The notes: a model not told the origin generated them from the letters alone. A DNA stretch of 5,921 nt from Methanomicrobiales archaeon (GCA_012511245.1 JAAZGM010000227.1:1-5921); one strand, 5' to 3'; shown: positions 1 to 5,921, counted from the first letter of the stretch. Program-made: numbers and translations.

Positions 1-1284
1 GAGGCCCGGCGGATCGAGGCCGAGATTACTGCAATCAACGGAAAGATTGCAGGGATCCGGGAGAAGCACACCGACTTCCTGGTGGCATGCGATGAACTAC
101 TCACGGCTGACGTAGAGCGGGCGGAAGCCCCATTGCGGTTTGCTACCACGGAAGAGACCTTCATCACTGAAGGATGGGTGCCTGAAGCCCGGGCGGACCA
201 GATCCAGAAAGCGCTCGAGAATGCGACCGGCGGCAAGATCTACATCGAAGAACTGGAGATCGACGACGATACTGCAGTCCCGGTGGAGTACGATAATCCG
301 TCGTTCGCCACGCCGACGCAGATGCTCATGGATATCTACGCCCGGCCACGATACTCTGAGATCGACCCGACGTTGATGGTAGCCATTGTGTTTCCCATCT
401 TCTTCGGTTTCATCCTCGGTGACGTGGGGTATGGAACAATCCTGCTTGCGCTGAGCCTTGGCCTGCGAAAGATCTTTACGGGCGATGAGGGGAGAATGCT
501 CCTCAAAGTGCTCAGTTATGCGAGTATATCGAGCATCATCTTCGGGCTTCTCTACAGCGAGATCTTTGGAGCTTCGCTCCCGTGGCCGTCACTGCTCTAC
601 TCCCGGCACCTCAACATTGGAGGAGCCGCGGCGGCAGGTCACGGCCCGCAGGTAGCCGAACTCATGATCGTTGCGATCTGGATCGGTATTCTGCACATCA
701 CGCTTGGGCGTGTCATCGGCATGATCAACGCCCGGAGGATCTATCACGGAAAGCATGCGACAAAAGCGGTTATCTCCAATGCTGGATGGATCAGCGTCAT
801 GTGGGGTATCATCATCATCATATGGTCGTTCTACGCCATCCCGTTGATGCCCGACCTGACAGGGTTCCCCGGTGCCAGTACGATCGGTGCCATCCTTCTG
901 GTGGCAGGCATAATCGGCATTGCGCAGGAAAATCCGCTCGAAATCGTCGAACTTCCGACGATCATCAGTCACGTATTGTCCTACGCCCGTCTTGTGGCGG
1001 TGGGCTTATCCTCGGTTGCTATAGCGATGGTGGTCAATTACATCGCGATCGGCATGATGATACAGCCCCAGCTTGAAGCGATCACCCCTGTTGGTGTGAT
1101 CCTCATCATCGTCGGCATTCTCGTCCTCCTGATGGGGCACATGCTGAACACAGCACTTGGCCTTCTCGGTGGCGGTCTGCACTCGATTCGTCTTCACTAC
1201 GTTGAGTTCTTCACCAAGTTCTACAAAGGTGGAGGAAAGAAGTACAACCCATTTGGTATGAAATCTAAGTTTACGGAGGAATAA
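1..1284 (+). CDS. atpI: A-type ATP synthase subunit I (a subunit), 5'-truncated
   Basis: This is the membrane stator subunit that carries ions between the membrane and the rotating c-ring. The frame is open from base 1 to TAA at 1282-1284, giving 427 residues. The family is usually about 650 residues, so some 220 N-terminal residues are missing. Visible residues 1-110 are charged and partly coiled-coil, ending the cytoplasmic arm, with the family motif GWVPEA near residue 58. About seven hydrophobic segments follow, at roughly 124-145, 170-190, 218-243, 257-282, 293-308, 323-352 and 362-392. Family landmarks are FFGFILGDVGYG near residue 134, LSYARL with Arg330, and GLHSIRLHYVEFF with Arg397. 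The two arginines match the pair of essential half-channel arginines known in V/A-type subunit I/a. A GTG at 82 is internal, because the protein continues upstream in frame. The stop lies 3 nt before atpK. Identity is secure; the true start is outside the window. Confidence 0.96.
   Translation, partial: EARRIEAEITAINGKIAGIREKHTDFLVACDELLTADVERAEAPLRFATTEETFITEGWVPEARADQIQKALENATGGKIYIEELEIDDDTAVPVEYDNPSFATPTQMLMDIYARPRYSEIDPTLMVAIVFPIFFGFILGDVGYGTILLALSLGLRKIFTGDEGRMLLKVLSYASISSIIFGLLYSEIFGASLPWPSLLYSRHLNIGGAAAAGHGPQVAELMIVAIWIGILHITLGRVIGMINARRIYHGKHATKAVISNAGWISVMWGIIIIIWSFYAIPLMPDLTGFPGASTIGAILLVAGIIGIAQENPLEIVELPTIISHVLSYARLVAVGLSSVAIAMVVNYIAIGMMIQPQLEAITPVGVILIIVGILVLLMGHMLNTALGLLGGGLHSIRLHYVEFFTKFYKGGGKKYNPFGMKSKFTEE
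1275..1280 (+). promoter_or_regulatory. Shine-Dalgarno site of atpK, inside the end of atpI
   Basis: GGAGGA lies 7 nt upstream of the atpK ATG at 1288 and overlaps the last codons of atpI (Glu-Glu). It is a strong match to the archaeal anti-Shine-Dalgarno sequence, in a locally AT-rich, probably unstructured context. This fits the need for many c-subunit copies per enzyme, although that link is inference. Confidence 0.75.
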
Positions 1285-1287
1285 AGA

Positions 1288-1536
1288 ATGGTGGATATTG
1301 GCACAACTCTTGAAATGGTACAGGCATCGCAGGCAGGAATGAGCGCAGTCGGCGCAGGTCTCGCAGTAGGTCTCACCGGAATCGGTTCCGGCATCGCTGA
1401 GATGGGTATCGGTGCGGCAGCCGTCGGTGCAACCGCGGAAAACAGAGATATGTTTGGTCTCGCACTGCTCTTCACTGTGATTCCGGAAACCATTGTTATC
1501 TTCGGTCTTGTGGTTGCACTGCTGCTTCTGTTCTGA
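1288..1536 (+). CDS. atpK: A-type ATP synthase subunit K (c-ring proteolipid)
   Basis: This small membrane protein of 82 residues forms the rotor ring that carries the coupling ion. It has a single helical hairpin. Helix 1 is about residues 16-49 and Gly/Ala-rich (GAGLAVGLTGIGSGIAE). A polar loop follows (ATAENRDMF, 48-56). Helix 2 is about 57-82, with the ion-binding carboxylate Glu67 in the motif PETIVIFG. It has one hairpin and one carboxylate, the ancestral 8-kDa form, not the duplicated 16-kDa V-type proteolipid. Helix 1 also carries an acidic residue, Glu38. There is no obvious cleavable signal peptide. The ATG at 1288 follows a strong GGAGGA at 7 nt spacing and is 3 nt after the atpI stop. 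The family assignment is clear; the coupling ion (H+ or Na+) cannot be settled by eye. Confidence 0.96.
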   Translation: MVDIGTTLEMVQASQAGMSAVGAGLAVGLTGIGSGIAEMGIGAAAVGATAENRDMFGLALLFTVIPETIVIFGLVVALLLLF

Positions 1537-1537
1537 T

Positions 1538-1544
1538 GGAGTGA
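1538..1544 (+). promoter_or_regulatory. Shine-Dalgarno site of atpE
   Basis: GGAGTGA lies in the 11-nt gap between atpK and atpE. The GGAG core is 6 nt before the ATG at 1548. It supports 1548 as the atpE start and independent initiation on a shared transcript. Confidence 0.6.
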
Positions 1545-1547
1545 ACC

Positions 1548-2126
1548 ATGGGACTCGATGCAGTAGTGAACGAGATCCGGGAGAAAGGGCGAAGAGAGGT
1601 CGGGGTGATCCAGGCAGAGACCCGGACCGACGTCGAAGGGATCCTCCGGGACGCGCAGACTCGCGCTGCCGGGATCAAGGCATCGGTACAGGAGGAAGCC
1701 GATCGGGCAGCCACCCACATCGTCAACCAGGAAGCCTCGGCGGCGAACCTCGTCGTCAAGCGGCAGGTCCTGAACGCTCAGAAGCTACTCCTCGATCAGG
1801 TCTATTCGGCCTCGCTTGCCGCTATCGGTGATCTGCCCGCCGAGTTCCAGGAGAAGGCGCTCACAGCCCTGCTGAAGAAAGCGGTAAAGGAGATCAAGAA
1901 GGGCGTCGTCCATGCAAACAAGCGGGATATCCCGGTTGTCGAGGAGATCCTCTCACAGTTGAAGATGTTCTCCGGCTACACCGTGGGTGCACCCGTCGAT
2001 ATCCCCGGCGGCATCATCGTCGAGAGCAATGACGGCGAACTGCAGATCGATTACAGTTACAGCACGTTCCTGGACGAGATCTGGGAATCCGGCCTGAAGG
2101 ATGCGTCAGACATTCTGTTTACATGA
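1548..2126 (+). CDS. atpE: A-type ATP synthase subunit E (peripheral stalk)
   Basis: Subunit E pairs with subunit H (not in the window) to form the peripheral stalks that hold the A/B head still against the rotating shaft. The 192-residue length is normal for the family. Residues 1 to about 100 are a charged, Ala/Glu/Lys/Arg-rich helix with almost no Pro or Gly breaks after residue 20, as expected for the E/H coiled coil. Residues from about 105 to 192 form the globular head-binding domain. Its hallmark is the segment at 151-168 (IPGGIIVES then NDGELQID), followed by a C-terminal helix (FLDEIWESGLKDASDILF). The ATG at 1548 follows GGAGTGA and lies 11 nt after atpK. Its position between K and C matches the standard archaeal order. 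Confidence 0.95.
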   Translation: MGLDAVVNEIREKGRREVGVIQAETRTDVEGILRDAQTRAAGIKASVQEEADRAATHIVNQEASAANLVVKRQVLNAQKLLLDQVYSASLAAIGDLPAEFQEKALTALLKKAVKEIKKGVVHANKRDIPVVEEILSQLKMFSGYTVGAPVDIPGGIIVESNDGELQIDYSYSTFLDEIWESGLKDASDILFT

Positions 2127-2131
2127 GGAGG
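2125..2131 (+). promoter_or_regulatory. Shine-Dalgarno site of atpC, overlapping the atpE stop
   Basis: GAGGAGG overlaps the atpE TGA stop (2124-2126) and lies 8 nt before the atpC ATG at 2140. Together with the GGAGGA before atpK it is one of the two best Shine-Dalgarno matches in the window, and it fixes the atpC start. Confidence 0.75.
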
Positions 2132-2139
2132 CTTCATAA

Positions 2140-3195
2140 ATGGCAGGGGTAAGTAGCGGATCAGCTCAGTACATTTACGCCTGCACCCGCATGCGGGTGC
2201 GTAAATCACTGCTGATACCGCGCGAGGATTATCTCCGCATGCTGAATATGAGCCTGCCTGAGATCACCCGGTTCATCGGCGAGACCGCTTACCGGTCGGA
2301 GATCGATGAACTCGGCACCTCCTTCACCGGAATCAACCTCGTCGAGGTAGCCCTGAGCTGGAACCTCGCGAAGGAGTACCAGAGCATCCTGGAACTGGTG
2401 CCGGGAGACCTGAAACACTTTACTGCGAGTTACCTGCGGCGTTGGGACATCCAGAACGTTGTCACCATCCTGCGCGGGAAGATGCAGAAGATGTCAGCAG
2501 GCAAGATCAAGGAGGTCCTGGTCCCGGCCGGCAGGCTTGACCGGGTCGCTCTCGATCGCCTTGTTGCAGAGGAGTCGCCGGAACGGGTCGCCGAGGCGCT
2601 CAAGGGTGAGCAGTTCTATCCGATCATCGAGAGGGAACTTCCCGGTGCGATAGAGGCCGGGTCGTTTGCTCACCTGGAGAACGAGCTCTACAGGGGCTAC
2701 TACGCGCGGCTCATTGCAGACGCGAAAGAAGGCGTCAAGGGCGGGGATATCTTCCTCAAGTACATCCAGCTTGAGATCGATATCCGCAACATCCAGAACC
2801 TCTTCCGCCTGCGGGCCGGGCATATCCATGAAGATATCAGGGAACTGATGATCAGCGGCGGTTCGTTCACGGTGGACGAGTTGCAGCGGCTCTCGGGGAT
2901 CGAGAACCAGGACGAGTTCATCGACTCCTTGAAGAGATCGGTGAAGATGCTCCCGCTCCTGAACGCGCTTGAGGATATCCGCGGAAAGACCGCCCTCCAT
3001 GCCATCGAGGTTGCGCTGACCCGGGTCCAGCTCGAGCAGATGGAGCGGATGTCGAAGCGGTATGCGTTCTCGATCCTTCCGGTCATCGTCTACCTGGAAG
3101 AGAAGAAGTACGAGGTCGCGAACCTTCGCGCTCTCGCCCGGGGCAAGGAAGCCGGCCTTCCCGGTGAGCGATTACAGGGCTATCTGGTGATGTAA
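2140..3195 (+). CDS. atpC: A-type ATP synthase subunit C (V-ATPase d/AC39 family)
   Basis: Subunit C is a soluble, all-helical, funnel-shaped adaptor that sits on the c-ring and receives the central shaft (D/F), coupling ring rotation to the head. The 351-residue length is normal for the family. Three related signatures are visible: DIQNVVTILRGK at 103-114, DIRNIQNLFRLR at 214-225, and EVANLRALARGK at 325-336. They reflect the known threefold internal repeat of this family. The near C-terminal ARGKEAGLP (333-341) is also typical. There are no membrane segments. The ATG at 2140 is supported by GAGGAGG at 8 nt. Codons 12-23 contain a strong inverted repeat (2173-2206), described separately. The stop is 2 nt before atpF, and the atpF ribosome binding site lies in the last codons of this gene. 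Confidence 0.95.
   Translation: MAGVSSGSAQYIYACTRMRVRKSLLIPREDYLRMLNMSLPEITRFIGETAYRSEIDELGTSFTGINLVEVALSWNLAKEYQSILELVPGDLKHFTASYLRRWDIQNVVTILRGKMQKMSAGKIKEVLVPAGRLDRVALDRLVAEESPERVAEALKGEQFYPIIERELPGAIEAGSFAHLENELYRGYYARLIADAKEGVKGGDIFLKYIQLEIDIRNIQNLFRLRAGHIHEDIRELMISGGSFTVDELQRLSGIENQDEFIDSLKRSVKMLPLLNALEDIRGKTALHAIEVALTRVQLEQMERMSKRYAFSILPVIVYLEEKKYEVANLRALARGKEAGLPGERLQGYLVM
2173..2206 (+). repeat. Inverted repeat / potential stem-loop in the first codons of atpC
   Basis: The core 2183-2200 (GCACCCGCATGCGGGTGC) is a perfect 18-base palindrome. Outside it, ATTTACGC at 2173-2180 is the exact reverse complement of GCGTAAAT at 2199-2206. In RNA this can fold with an 8-bp outer stem, a CTGC bulge at 2181-2184, and an inner 5-bp ACCCG/CGGGT stem closed by a CATG loop. 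It starts 33 nt after the first base of the atpC start codon, entirely within the coding sequence (codons 12-23). The repeat is read directly; any regulatory role is inference. Confidence 0.6.
3186..3191 (+). promoter_or_regulatory. Shine-Dalgarno site of atpF, inside the end of atpC
   Basis: GGTGAT lies 6 nt upstream of the atpF ATG at 3198 and spans the last sense codons of atpC. It matches the GGTGAT half of the GGAGGTGAT consensus. Because ribosomes finishing atpC cover this site, atpF is probably translationally coupled to atpC. Confidence 0.65.
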
Positions 3196-3197
3196 GC

Positions 3198-3500
3198 ATG
3201 GAGATCGCAGTTATCGGTACCGGTGAATTCATCCTTGGTTTCAGGCTCGCGGGCGTCAGAAAGACCTACGCGGCCGAGACCGATGAACGGCTGGTCGAGC
3301 ACATCAACCAGGTGCTGGGAGATAGGGATGTCGGCATCCTCGTGCTGAAAGGCAGCGATATGGAGCGGATCCCCCAGCGGCTTCGCACTACCCTCGAGAA
3401 CTCCGTCAAACCGACGGTTATCGCGATCGGTGGAGACGAGGGCGGCCTGTCGATGAGAGAGAGAATCAAGAGATCGGTGGGTGTTGATCTGTGGAAGTAA
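3198..3500 (+). CDS. atpF: A-type ATP synthase subunit F (central stalk)
   Basis: Subunit F is a small soluble central-stalk protein that binds the coiled-coil subunit D and rotates with it inside the A/B head. The 100-residue length is typical. The start reads EIAVIGTGEFILGFRLAGVRK; the FRLAG motif after a short first beta strand is the family mark. A second strand, VGILVLKGSD, is near residues 45-54. A third, PTVIAIGGDEG, is near 72-82, as in an alternating alpha/beta Rossmann-like fold. The tail IKRSVGVDLWK is the typical C-terminal helix. The ATG at 3198 comes 2 nt after the atpC stop with GGTGAT at 6 nt. Its last 10 bases overlap the GTG start proposed for atpA. Confidence 0.94.
   Translation: MEIAVIGTGEFILGFRLAGVRKTYAAETDERLVEHINQVLGDRDVGILVLKGSDMERIPQRLRTTLENSVKPTVIAIGGDEGGLSMRERIKRSVGVDLWK
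3476..3490 (+). promoter_or_regulatory. Possible Shine-Dalgarno region of atpA, inside the end of atpF
   Basis: The stretch contains GGTGGGTG at 3476-3483 and TGATCT at 3485-3490. GGTG at 3480-3483 is 7 nt before the GTG at 3491 but 16 nt before the ATG at 3500, which favours the GTG start. TGATC at 3485-3489 is 10 nt from the ATG, so the alternative is not excluded. It is a weaker match than those before atpK and atpC. Confidence 0.45.
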
Positions 3501-5254
3501 TGGAAAAAGCAAAAGAAGCCAGGACTCAGGGAGTCCTGAAACGAATTTCAGGGCCGGTCGTCACTGCTGTCGGTCTCGACGCACACATGTACGACGTGGT
3601 GAAGGTCGGCGATGAGGAGCTGATGGGGGAGGTCATCAAGATCCAGGGTGAGAACATCATCATCCAGGTCTACGAGGATACCGCCGGCATCAGGCCCGGT
3701 GAGCCGGTGACGAACACCGGCCTCTCGCTCGCAGTCGAGCTCGGGCCCGGTCTGCTGACCAGTATCTACGATGGGATCCAGCGGCCGCTCGAGGTGCTCA
3801 TGGATAAGATGGGCAACTTCATCGAGCGCGGTGTCACGGCACCCGGCCTCTCGCATGAGAAGAAGTGGGAGTTTGTGCCCACGGTGAAGAAAGGCGACGA
3901 AGTTCAGGCTGGCGACATCATCGGCACGGTCCAGGAGACGAACATCGTCCATAAGGTCATGATCCCGCCCCGGTCAAAGGGCGGCACGATCAAGAAGATC
4001 TCGGCCGGCAGTTTCACGGTCGACGAGATCGTCTGCACCCTTGAGGACGGCACCGAGATCGCGATGCTCCAGCGCTGGCCGGTTCGTGTGCCTCGCCCGG
4101 TGAAGGAGAAACTGAACCCGGACATCCCGCTGATCACCGGTCAGCGGATTCTGGACGGTCTCTTCCCCATCGCAAAGGGCGGAACGGCGGCCATCCCCGG
4201 CCCGTTCGGGAGCGGCAAGACCGTTACCCAGCAGCAGCTTGCGAAGTGGTCGGACGCCGAGATCGTCGTCTACATCGGCTGCGGTGAGCGCGGCAACGAG
4301 ATGACCGAGGTTCTGACGGAGTTCCCCGAACTCGAGGACCCGAAGACCGGCAAGCCGCTGATGGAGCGGACGGTGCTGATCGCGAACACCTCGAACATGC
4401 CGGTCGCGGCCCGTGAGGCGTCCGTGTATACCGGCATCACGATCGCCGAGTACTTCCGTGACATGGGCTACGACGTCTCGCTGATGGCCGACTCCACCTC
4501 CCGGTGGGCTGAGGCCATGCGTGAGATCTCGAGCCGGCTTGAGGAGATGCCCGGCGAAGAGGGGTATCCCGCGTATCTTGCGGCGCGTCTCTCGGAGTTC
4601 TACGAGCGTGCGGGCCGTGTCACCTCTCTGAACGGCGAAGGCGGTTCCGTCTCCGTCATCGGTGCGGTATCGCCGCCGGGCGGTGACTTCTCTGAACCCG
4701 TCACGCAGAACACGCTTCGTATCGTCAAGGTCTTCTGGGCGCTTGACGCGAAGCTCTCGCAGCGTCGGCACTTCCCGGCGATCAACTGGCTGAACTCCTA
4801 CTCGCTCTACCTCGACGCACTCAACGAGTGGTACGACAAAGAGGTCTCGCCCGAGTGGAACCCACTCCGGGCCTGGGCGATGGCCGTCCTCCAGAAGGAG
4901 GCCGAACTCCAGGAGATCGTCCAGCTGGTCGGCTCCGATGCCCTGCCCGACGAAGAGCAGGTCACCATCGAGGTTGCGAGGATGATCCGTGAGATCTTCC
5001 TGCAGCAGAACGCCTACGACGCAGTGGATACGTTCTGCCCGATGTCCAAGCAGTATGACATGATGAAGGCGATCAAGCACTACGCCGACCTCGCGCGCAC
5101 CGCCCAGGCAGGCGGCGCGACCCCGCAGCAGGTCATCAGCGTGAGAAGTAAGAACGAGCTTCCCCAGATCAAGTTCATCAGGGACTACGAGCCTGAGCTT
5201 GCGAAGATCATGAAGCAGATGGAATCCGAATTTGATGCGATGAGGACGGTGTGA
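3491..5254 (+). CDS. atpA: A-type ATP synthase catalytic subunit A
   Basis: This is the catalytic head subunit; it makes or hydrolyses ATP at the A/B interfaces in the cytoplasm. The 587-residue length fits the family. Residues 15-85 form the N-terminal beta-barrel. About 110-195 is the 'bulge' (non-homologous) insertion that sets A subunits apart from B and F1-beta. The Walker A motif GPFGSGKT is at 237-244 (Lys243, Thr244). GERGNE at 265-270 supplies the catalytic Glu266 and neighbouring Arg267. Walker B and DSTSRWAEA are at about 328-342, and SPPGGDFSEPVTQ is at 394-406. A helical C-terminal domain follows from about 440. All catalytic residues are present, and no intein interrupts the P-loop region. 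The start is either GTG 3491 (10-nt overlap with atpF) or ATG 3500 (three residues shorter, one-base overlap as TAATG). I chose GTG for its better-spaced GGTG. Confidence 0.97.
   Translation: MEVMEKAKEARTQGVLKRISGPVVTAVGLDAHMYDVVKVGDEELMGEVIKIQGENIIIQVYEDTAGIRPGEPVTNTGLSLAVELGPGLLTSIYDGIQRPLEVLMDKMGNFIERGVTAPGLSHEKKWEFVPTVKKGDEVQAGDIIGTVQETNIVHKVMIPPRSKGGTIKKISAGSFTVDEIVCTLEDGTEIAMLQRWPVRVPRPVKEKLNPDIPLITGQRILDGLFPIAKGGTAAIPGPFGSGKTVTQQQLAKWSDAEIVVYIGCGERGNEMTEVLTEFPELEDPKTGKPLMERTVLIANTSNMPVAAREASVYTGITIAEYFRDMGYDVSLMADSTSRWAEAMREISSRLEEMPGEEGYPAYLAARLSEFYERAGRVTSLNGEGGSVSVIGAVSPPGGDFSEPVTQNTLRIVKVFWALDAKLSQRRHFPAINWLNSYSLYLDALNEWYDKEVSPEWNPLRAWAMAVLQKEAELQEIVQLVGSDALPDEEQVTIEVARMIREIFLQQNAYDAVDTFCPMSKQYDMMKAIKHYADLARTAQAGGATPQQVISVRSKNELPQIKFIRDYEPELAKIMKQMESEFDAMRTV
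5242..5251 (+). promoter_or_regulatory. Shine-Dalgarno region of atpB, inside the end of atpA
   Basis: GAGG at 5242-5245 and GGTG at 5248-5251 resemble the consensus GGAGGTG broken by two bases. GGTG is 5 nt before the atpB ATG at 5257. The site lies in the last sense codons of atpA, so coupled translation of A and B, which are needed 3:3, is plausible. Confidence 0.5.
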
Positions 5255-5256
5255 CC

Positions 5257-5921
5257 ATGAAGGAATACAGAACGGTTGCACAGATCGCAGGGCCGCTGGT
5301 ATTCGTCGAGAAGACGGAGCCGGTCGGTTACAGCGAGCTCGTCAACATCGTGACCGCCGACGGCACGGTCAAGCGTGGCCAGGTGCTGGACACGAGCGAC
5401 GAGATCGTGGTCGTCCAGGTCTTCGAGACCACTGCAGGTATCGGCCGTGACTCAGGCATCCGGTTCACCGGCGAGACGATCAAGATGCCGGTGGGCAAGG
5501 ATATGCTCGGCCGTATCCTCTCCGGCGGCGGCAAGCCTATCGACGGCGGCCCGGAGATCGTGCCCGAAAAGCGGCTCGAGATCACCGGTGCGGCCATCAA
5601 CCCCTACGCCCGCTCTTCGCCTGAGGAATTCATCCAGACGGGTATCTCGACGATCGACGGGACGAACACCCTCGTCCGTGGTCAGAAGCTCCCGATCTTC
5701 TCGGCATCGGGTCTCCCACACAACGACGTGGCGCTCCAGATCGCCCGGCAGGCAAAGGTGCCCGGCTCGACCGAAGAGTTCGCCGTGGTCTTTGCAGCGA
5801 TGGGTATCACCCGGGAAGAGGCCAACTACTTTATGGCCGACTTCGAGAAGACCGGCGCCCTCGAACGGGCGGTCGGCTTCTTGAACCTCGCGGATGACCC
5901 GGCAGTCGAGCGGATCATCAC
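5257..5921 (+). CDS. atpB: A-type ATP synthase non-catalytic subunit B, 3'-truncated
   Basis: Subunit B alternates with A in the hexameric head and carries the non-catalytic nucleotide sites. Translating from ATG 5257 gives 221 full codons, plus two bases, running off the window end. The family is about 460 residues, so roughly half is present. Residues 1-75 are the N-terminal beta-barrel (EYRTVAQIAGPLVFVEKT near the start, then VVQVFETTAGIG). The nucleotide-binding domain begins by about 90 with MLGRILSGGGKPIDGGP, then NPYARSSPEEFIQTGISTID. At the P-loop position there is FSASGLPHND (148-157) instead of GxxGxGKT, the known degenerate loop of B subunits. FAAMGITREEANYF (183-196) is also typical. 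The start is 2 nt after the atpA stop. It is not a second A subunit, because the P-loop lysine and the bulge domain are absent. Confidence 0.96.
   Translation, partial: MKEYRTVAQIAGPLVFVEKTEPVGYSELVNIVTADGTVKRGQVLDTSDEIVVVQVFETTAGIGRDSGIRFTGETIKMPVGKDMLGRILSGGGKPIDGGPEIVPEKRLEITGAAINPYARSSPEEFIQTGISTIDGTNTLVRGQKLPIFSASGLPHNDVALQIARQAKVPGSTEEFAVVFAAMGITREEANYFMADFEKTGALERAVGFLNLADDPAVERII

Noticed and set aside
82..84. GTG as a start codon for the subunit I gene.
   Set aside because: The frame stays open to base 1, the upstream residues look like the subunit I cytoplasmic helix, and the family is far longer than this start would give.
808..822. A run of ATC repeats (four ATC then ATA) in atpI.
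   Set aside because: It encodes a five-isoleucine stretch in a membrane helix and is too short to be a meaningful microsatellite.
1535..1543. A minimal ORF ATG-GAG-TGA overlapping the atpK stop.
   Set aside because: It has only two sense codons, sits within the atpE Shine-Dalgarno region, and is best explained as chance.
1221..1718. A 165-codon minus-strand frame opposite atpK and the atpE start.
   Set aside because: It crosses two well-supported genes and an intergenic gap, has no recognisable domain, and its Pro/Ala/Ser-rich stretch is the complement of the Gly/Ala-rich c-subunit helix.
3997..4030. Inverted GATCTCG / CGAGATC pair in atpA with a 20-nt loop.
   Set aside because: GAGATC arises constantly here from Glu-Ile codons, so seven-base matches of this kind are expected by chance.
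3974..5281. A 435-codon open frame on the minus strand antisense to atpA.
   Set aside because: It lies almost wholly opposite atpA, and its translation is rich in Arg, His, Asp and Leu without any family motif. Long antisense frames are common opposite GC-rich genes that rarely use codons whose complements are stops.
5375..5884. A 169-codon plus-strand frame inside atpB.
   Set aside because: The product is Arg/Ser-rich and low in complexity, out of frame with a clear AtpB reading, which has full family motifs across the same bases.
1..5921. Search for an undescribed system, inserted gene, intein or mobile element within the operon.
   Set aside because: Every gene is a standard ATP synthase subunit of normal length where complete, gaps are at most 13 nt, and the subunit A P-loop, a known intein site, is uninterrupted.

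Overview
The window is an internal slice of an archaeal A-type (A1Ao) ATP synthase operon. All genes lie on the + strand in the order atpI (5' truncated) - atpK - atpE - atpC - atpF - atpA - atpB (3' truncated). This is the classic euryarchaeal order; the H subunit would be expected just upstream of atpI, and D just downstream of atpB. The organism is most likely a methanogenic euryarchaeon. The moderately high GC, GGAGG/GGTGA-type Shine-Dalgarno sequences and the style of the AtpA and AtpB proteins recall Methanomicrobiales such as Methanoculleus. That placement is by recall, not by a search, so the genus is tentative.

Layout. Positions 1-1284 encode the C-terminal two thirds of the membrane stator subunit I (a). 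Positions 1288-1536 encode the c-ring proteolipid K. Positions 1548-2126 and 2140-3195 encode peripheral-stalk subunit E and central-stalk/rotor-adaptor subunit C. Positions 3198-3500 encode the small central-stalk subunit F. Positions 3491-5254 encode catalytic subunit A. From 5257 to the window end is the first 221 codons of the non-catalytic subunit B. Junctions are very tight: gaps of 3, 11, 13 and 2 nt, then a 10-nt (or 1-nt) overlap, then a 2-nt gap. No intergenic stretch is long enough for an internal promoter or terminator, so the cistrons are probably co-transcribed, with several Shine-Dalgarno sites lying inside the preceding gene.

Function. The K ring and subunit I form the ion-translocating membrane motor. 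C couples the ring to the central shaft (F, with D outside the window), E (with H outside the window) forms the peripheral stalk, and A and B form the head that makes ATP. No rearrangement, mobile element, RNA gene, CRISPR array or novel system is visible. The points most worth a second look are a strong palindromic stem-loop in the first codons of atpC, a c-subunit ion site that does not read cleanly as Na+ or H+ type, an exact 111-residue internal periodicity in AtpC, and an ambiguous atpA start.
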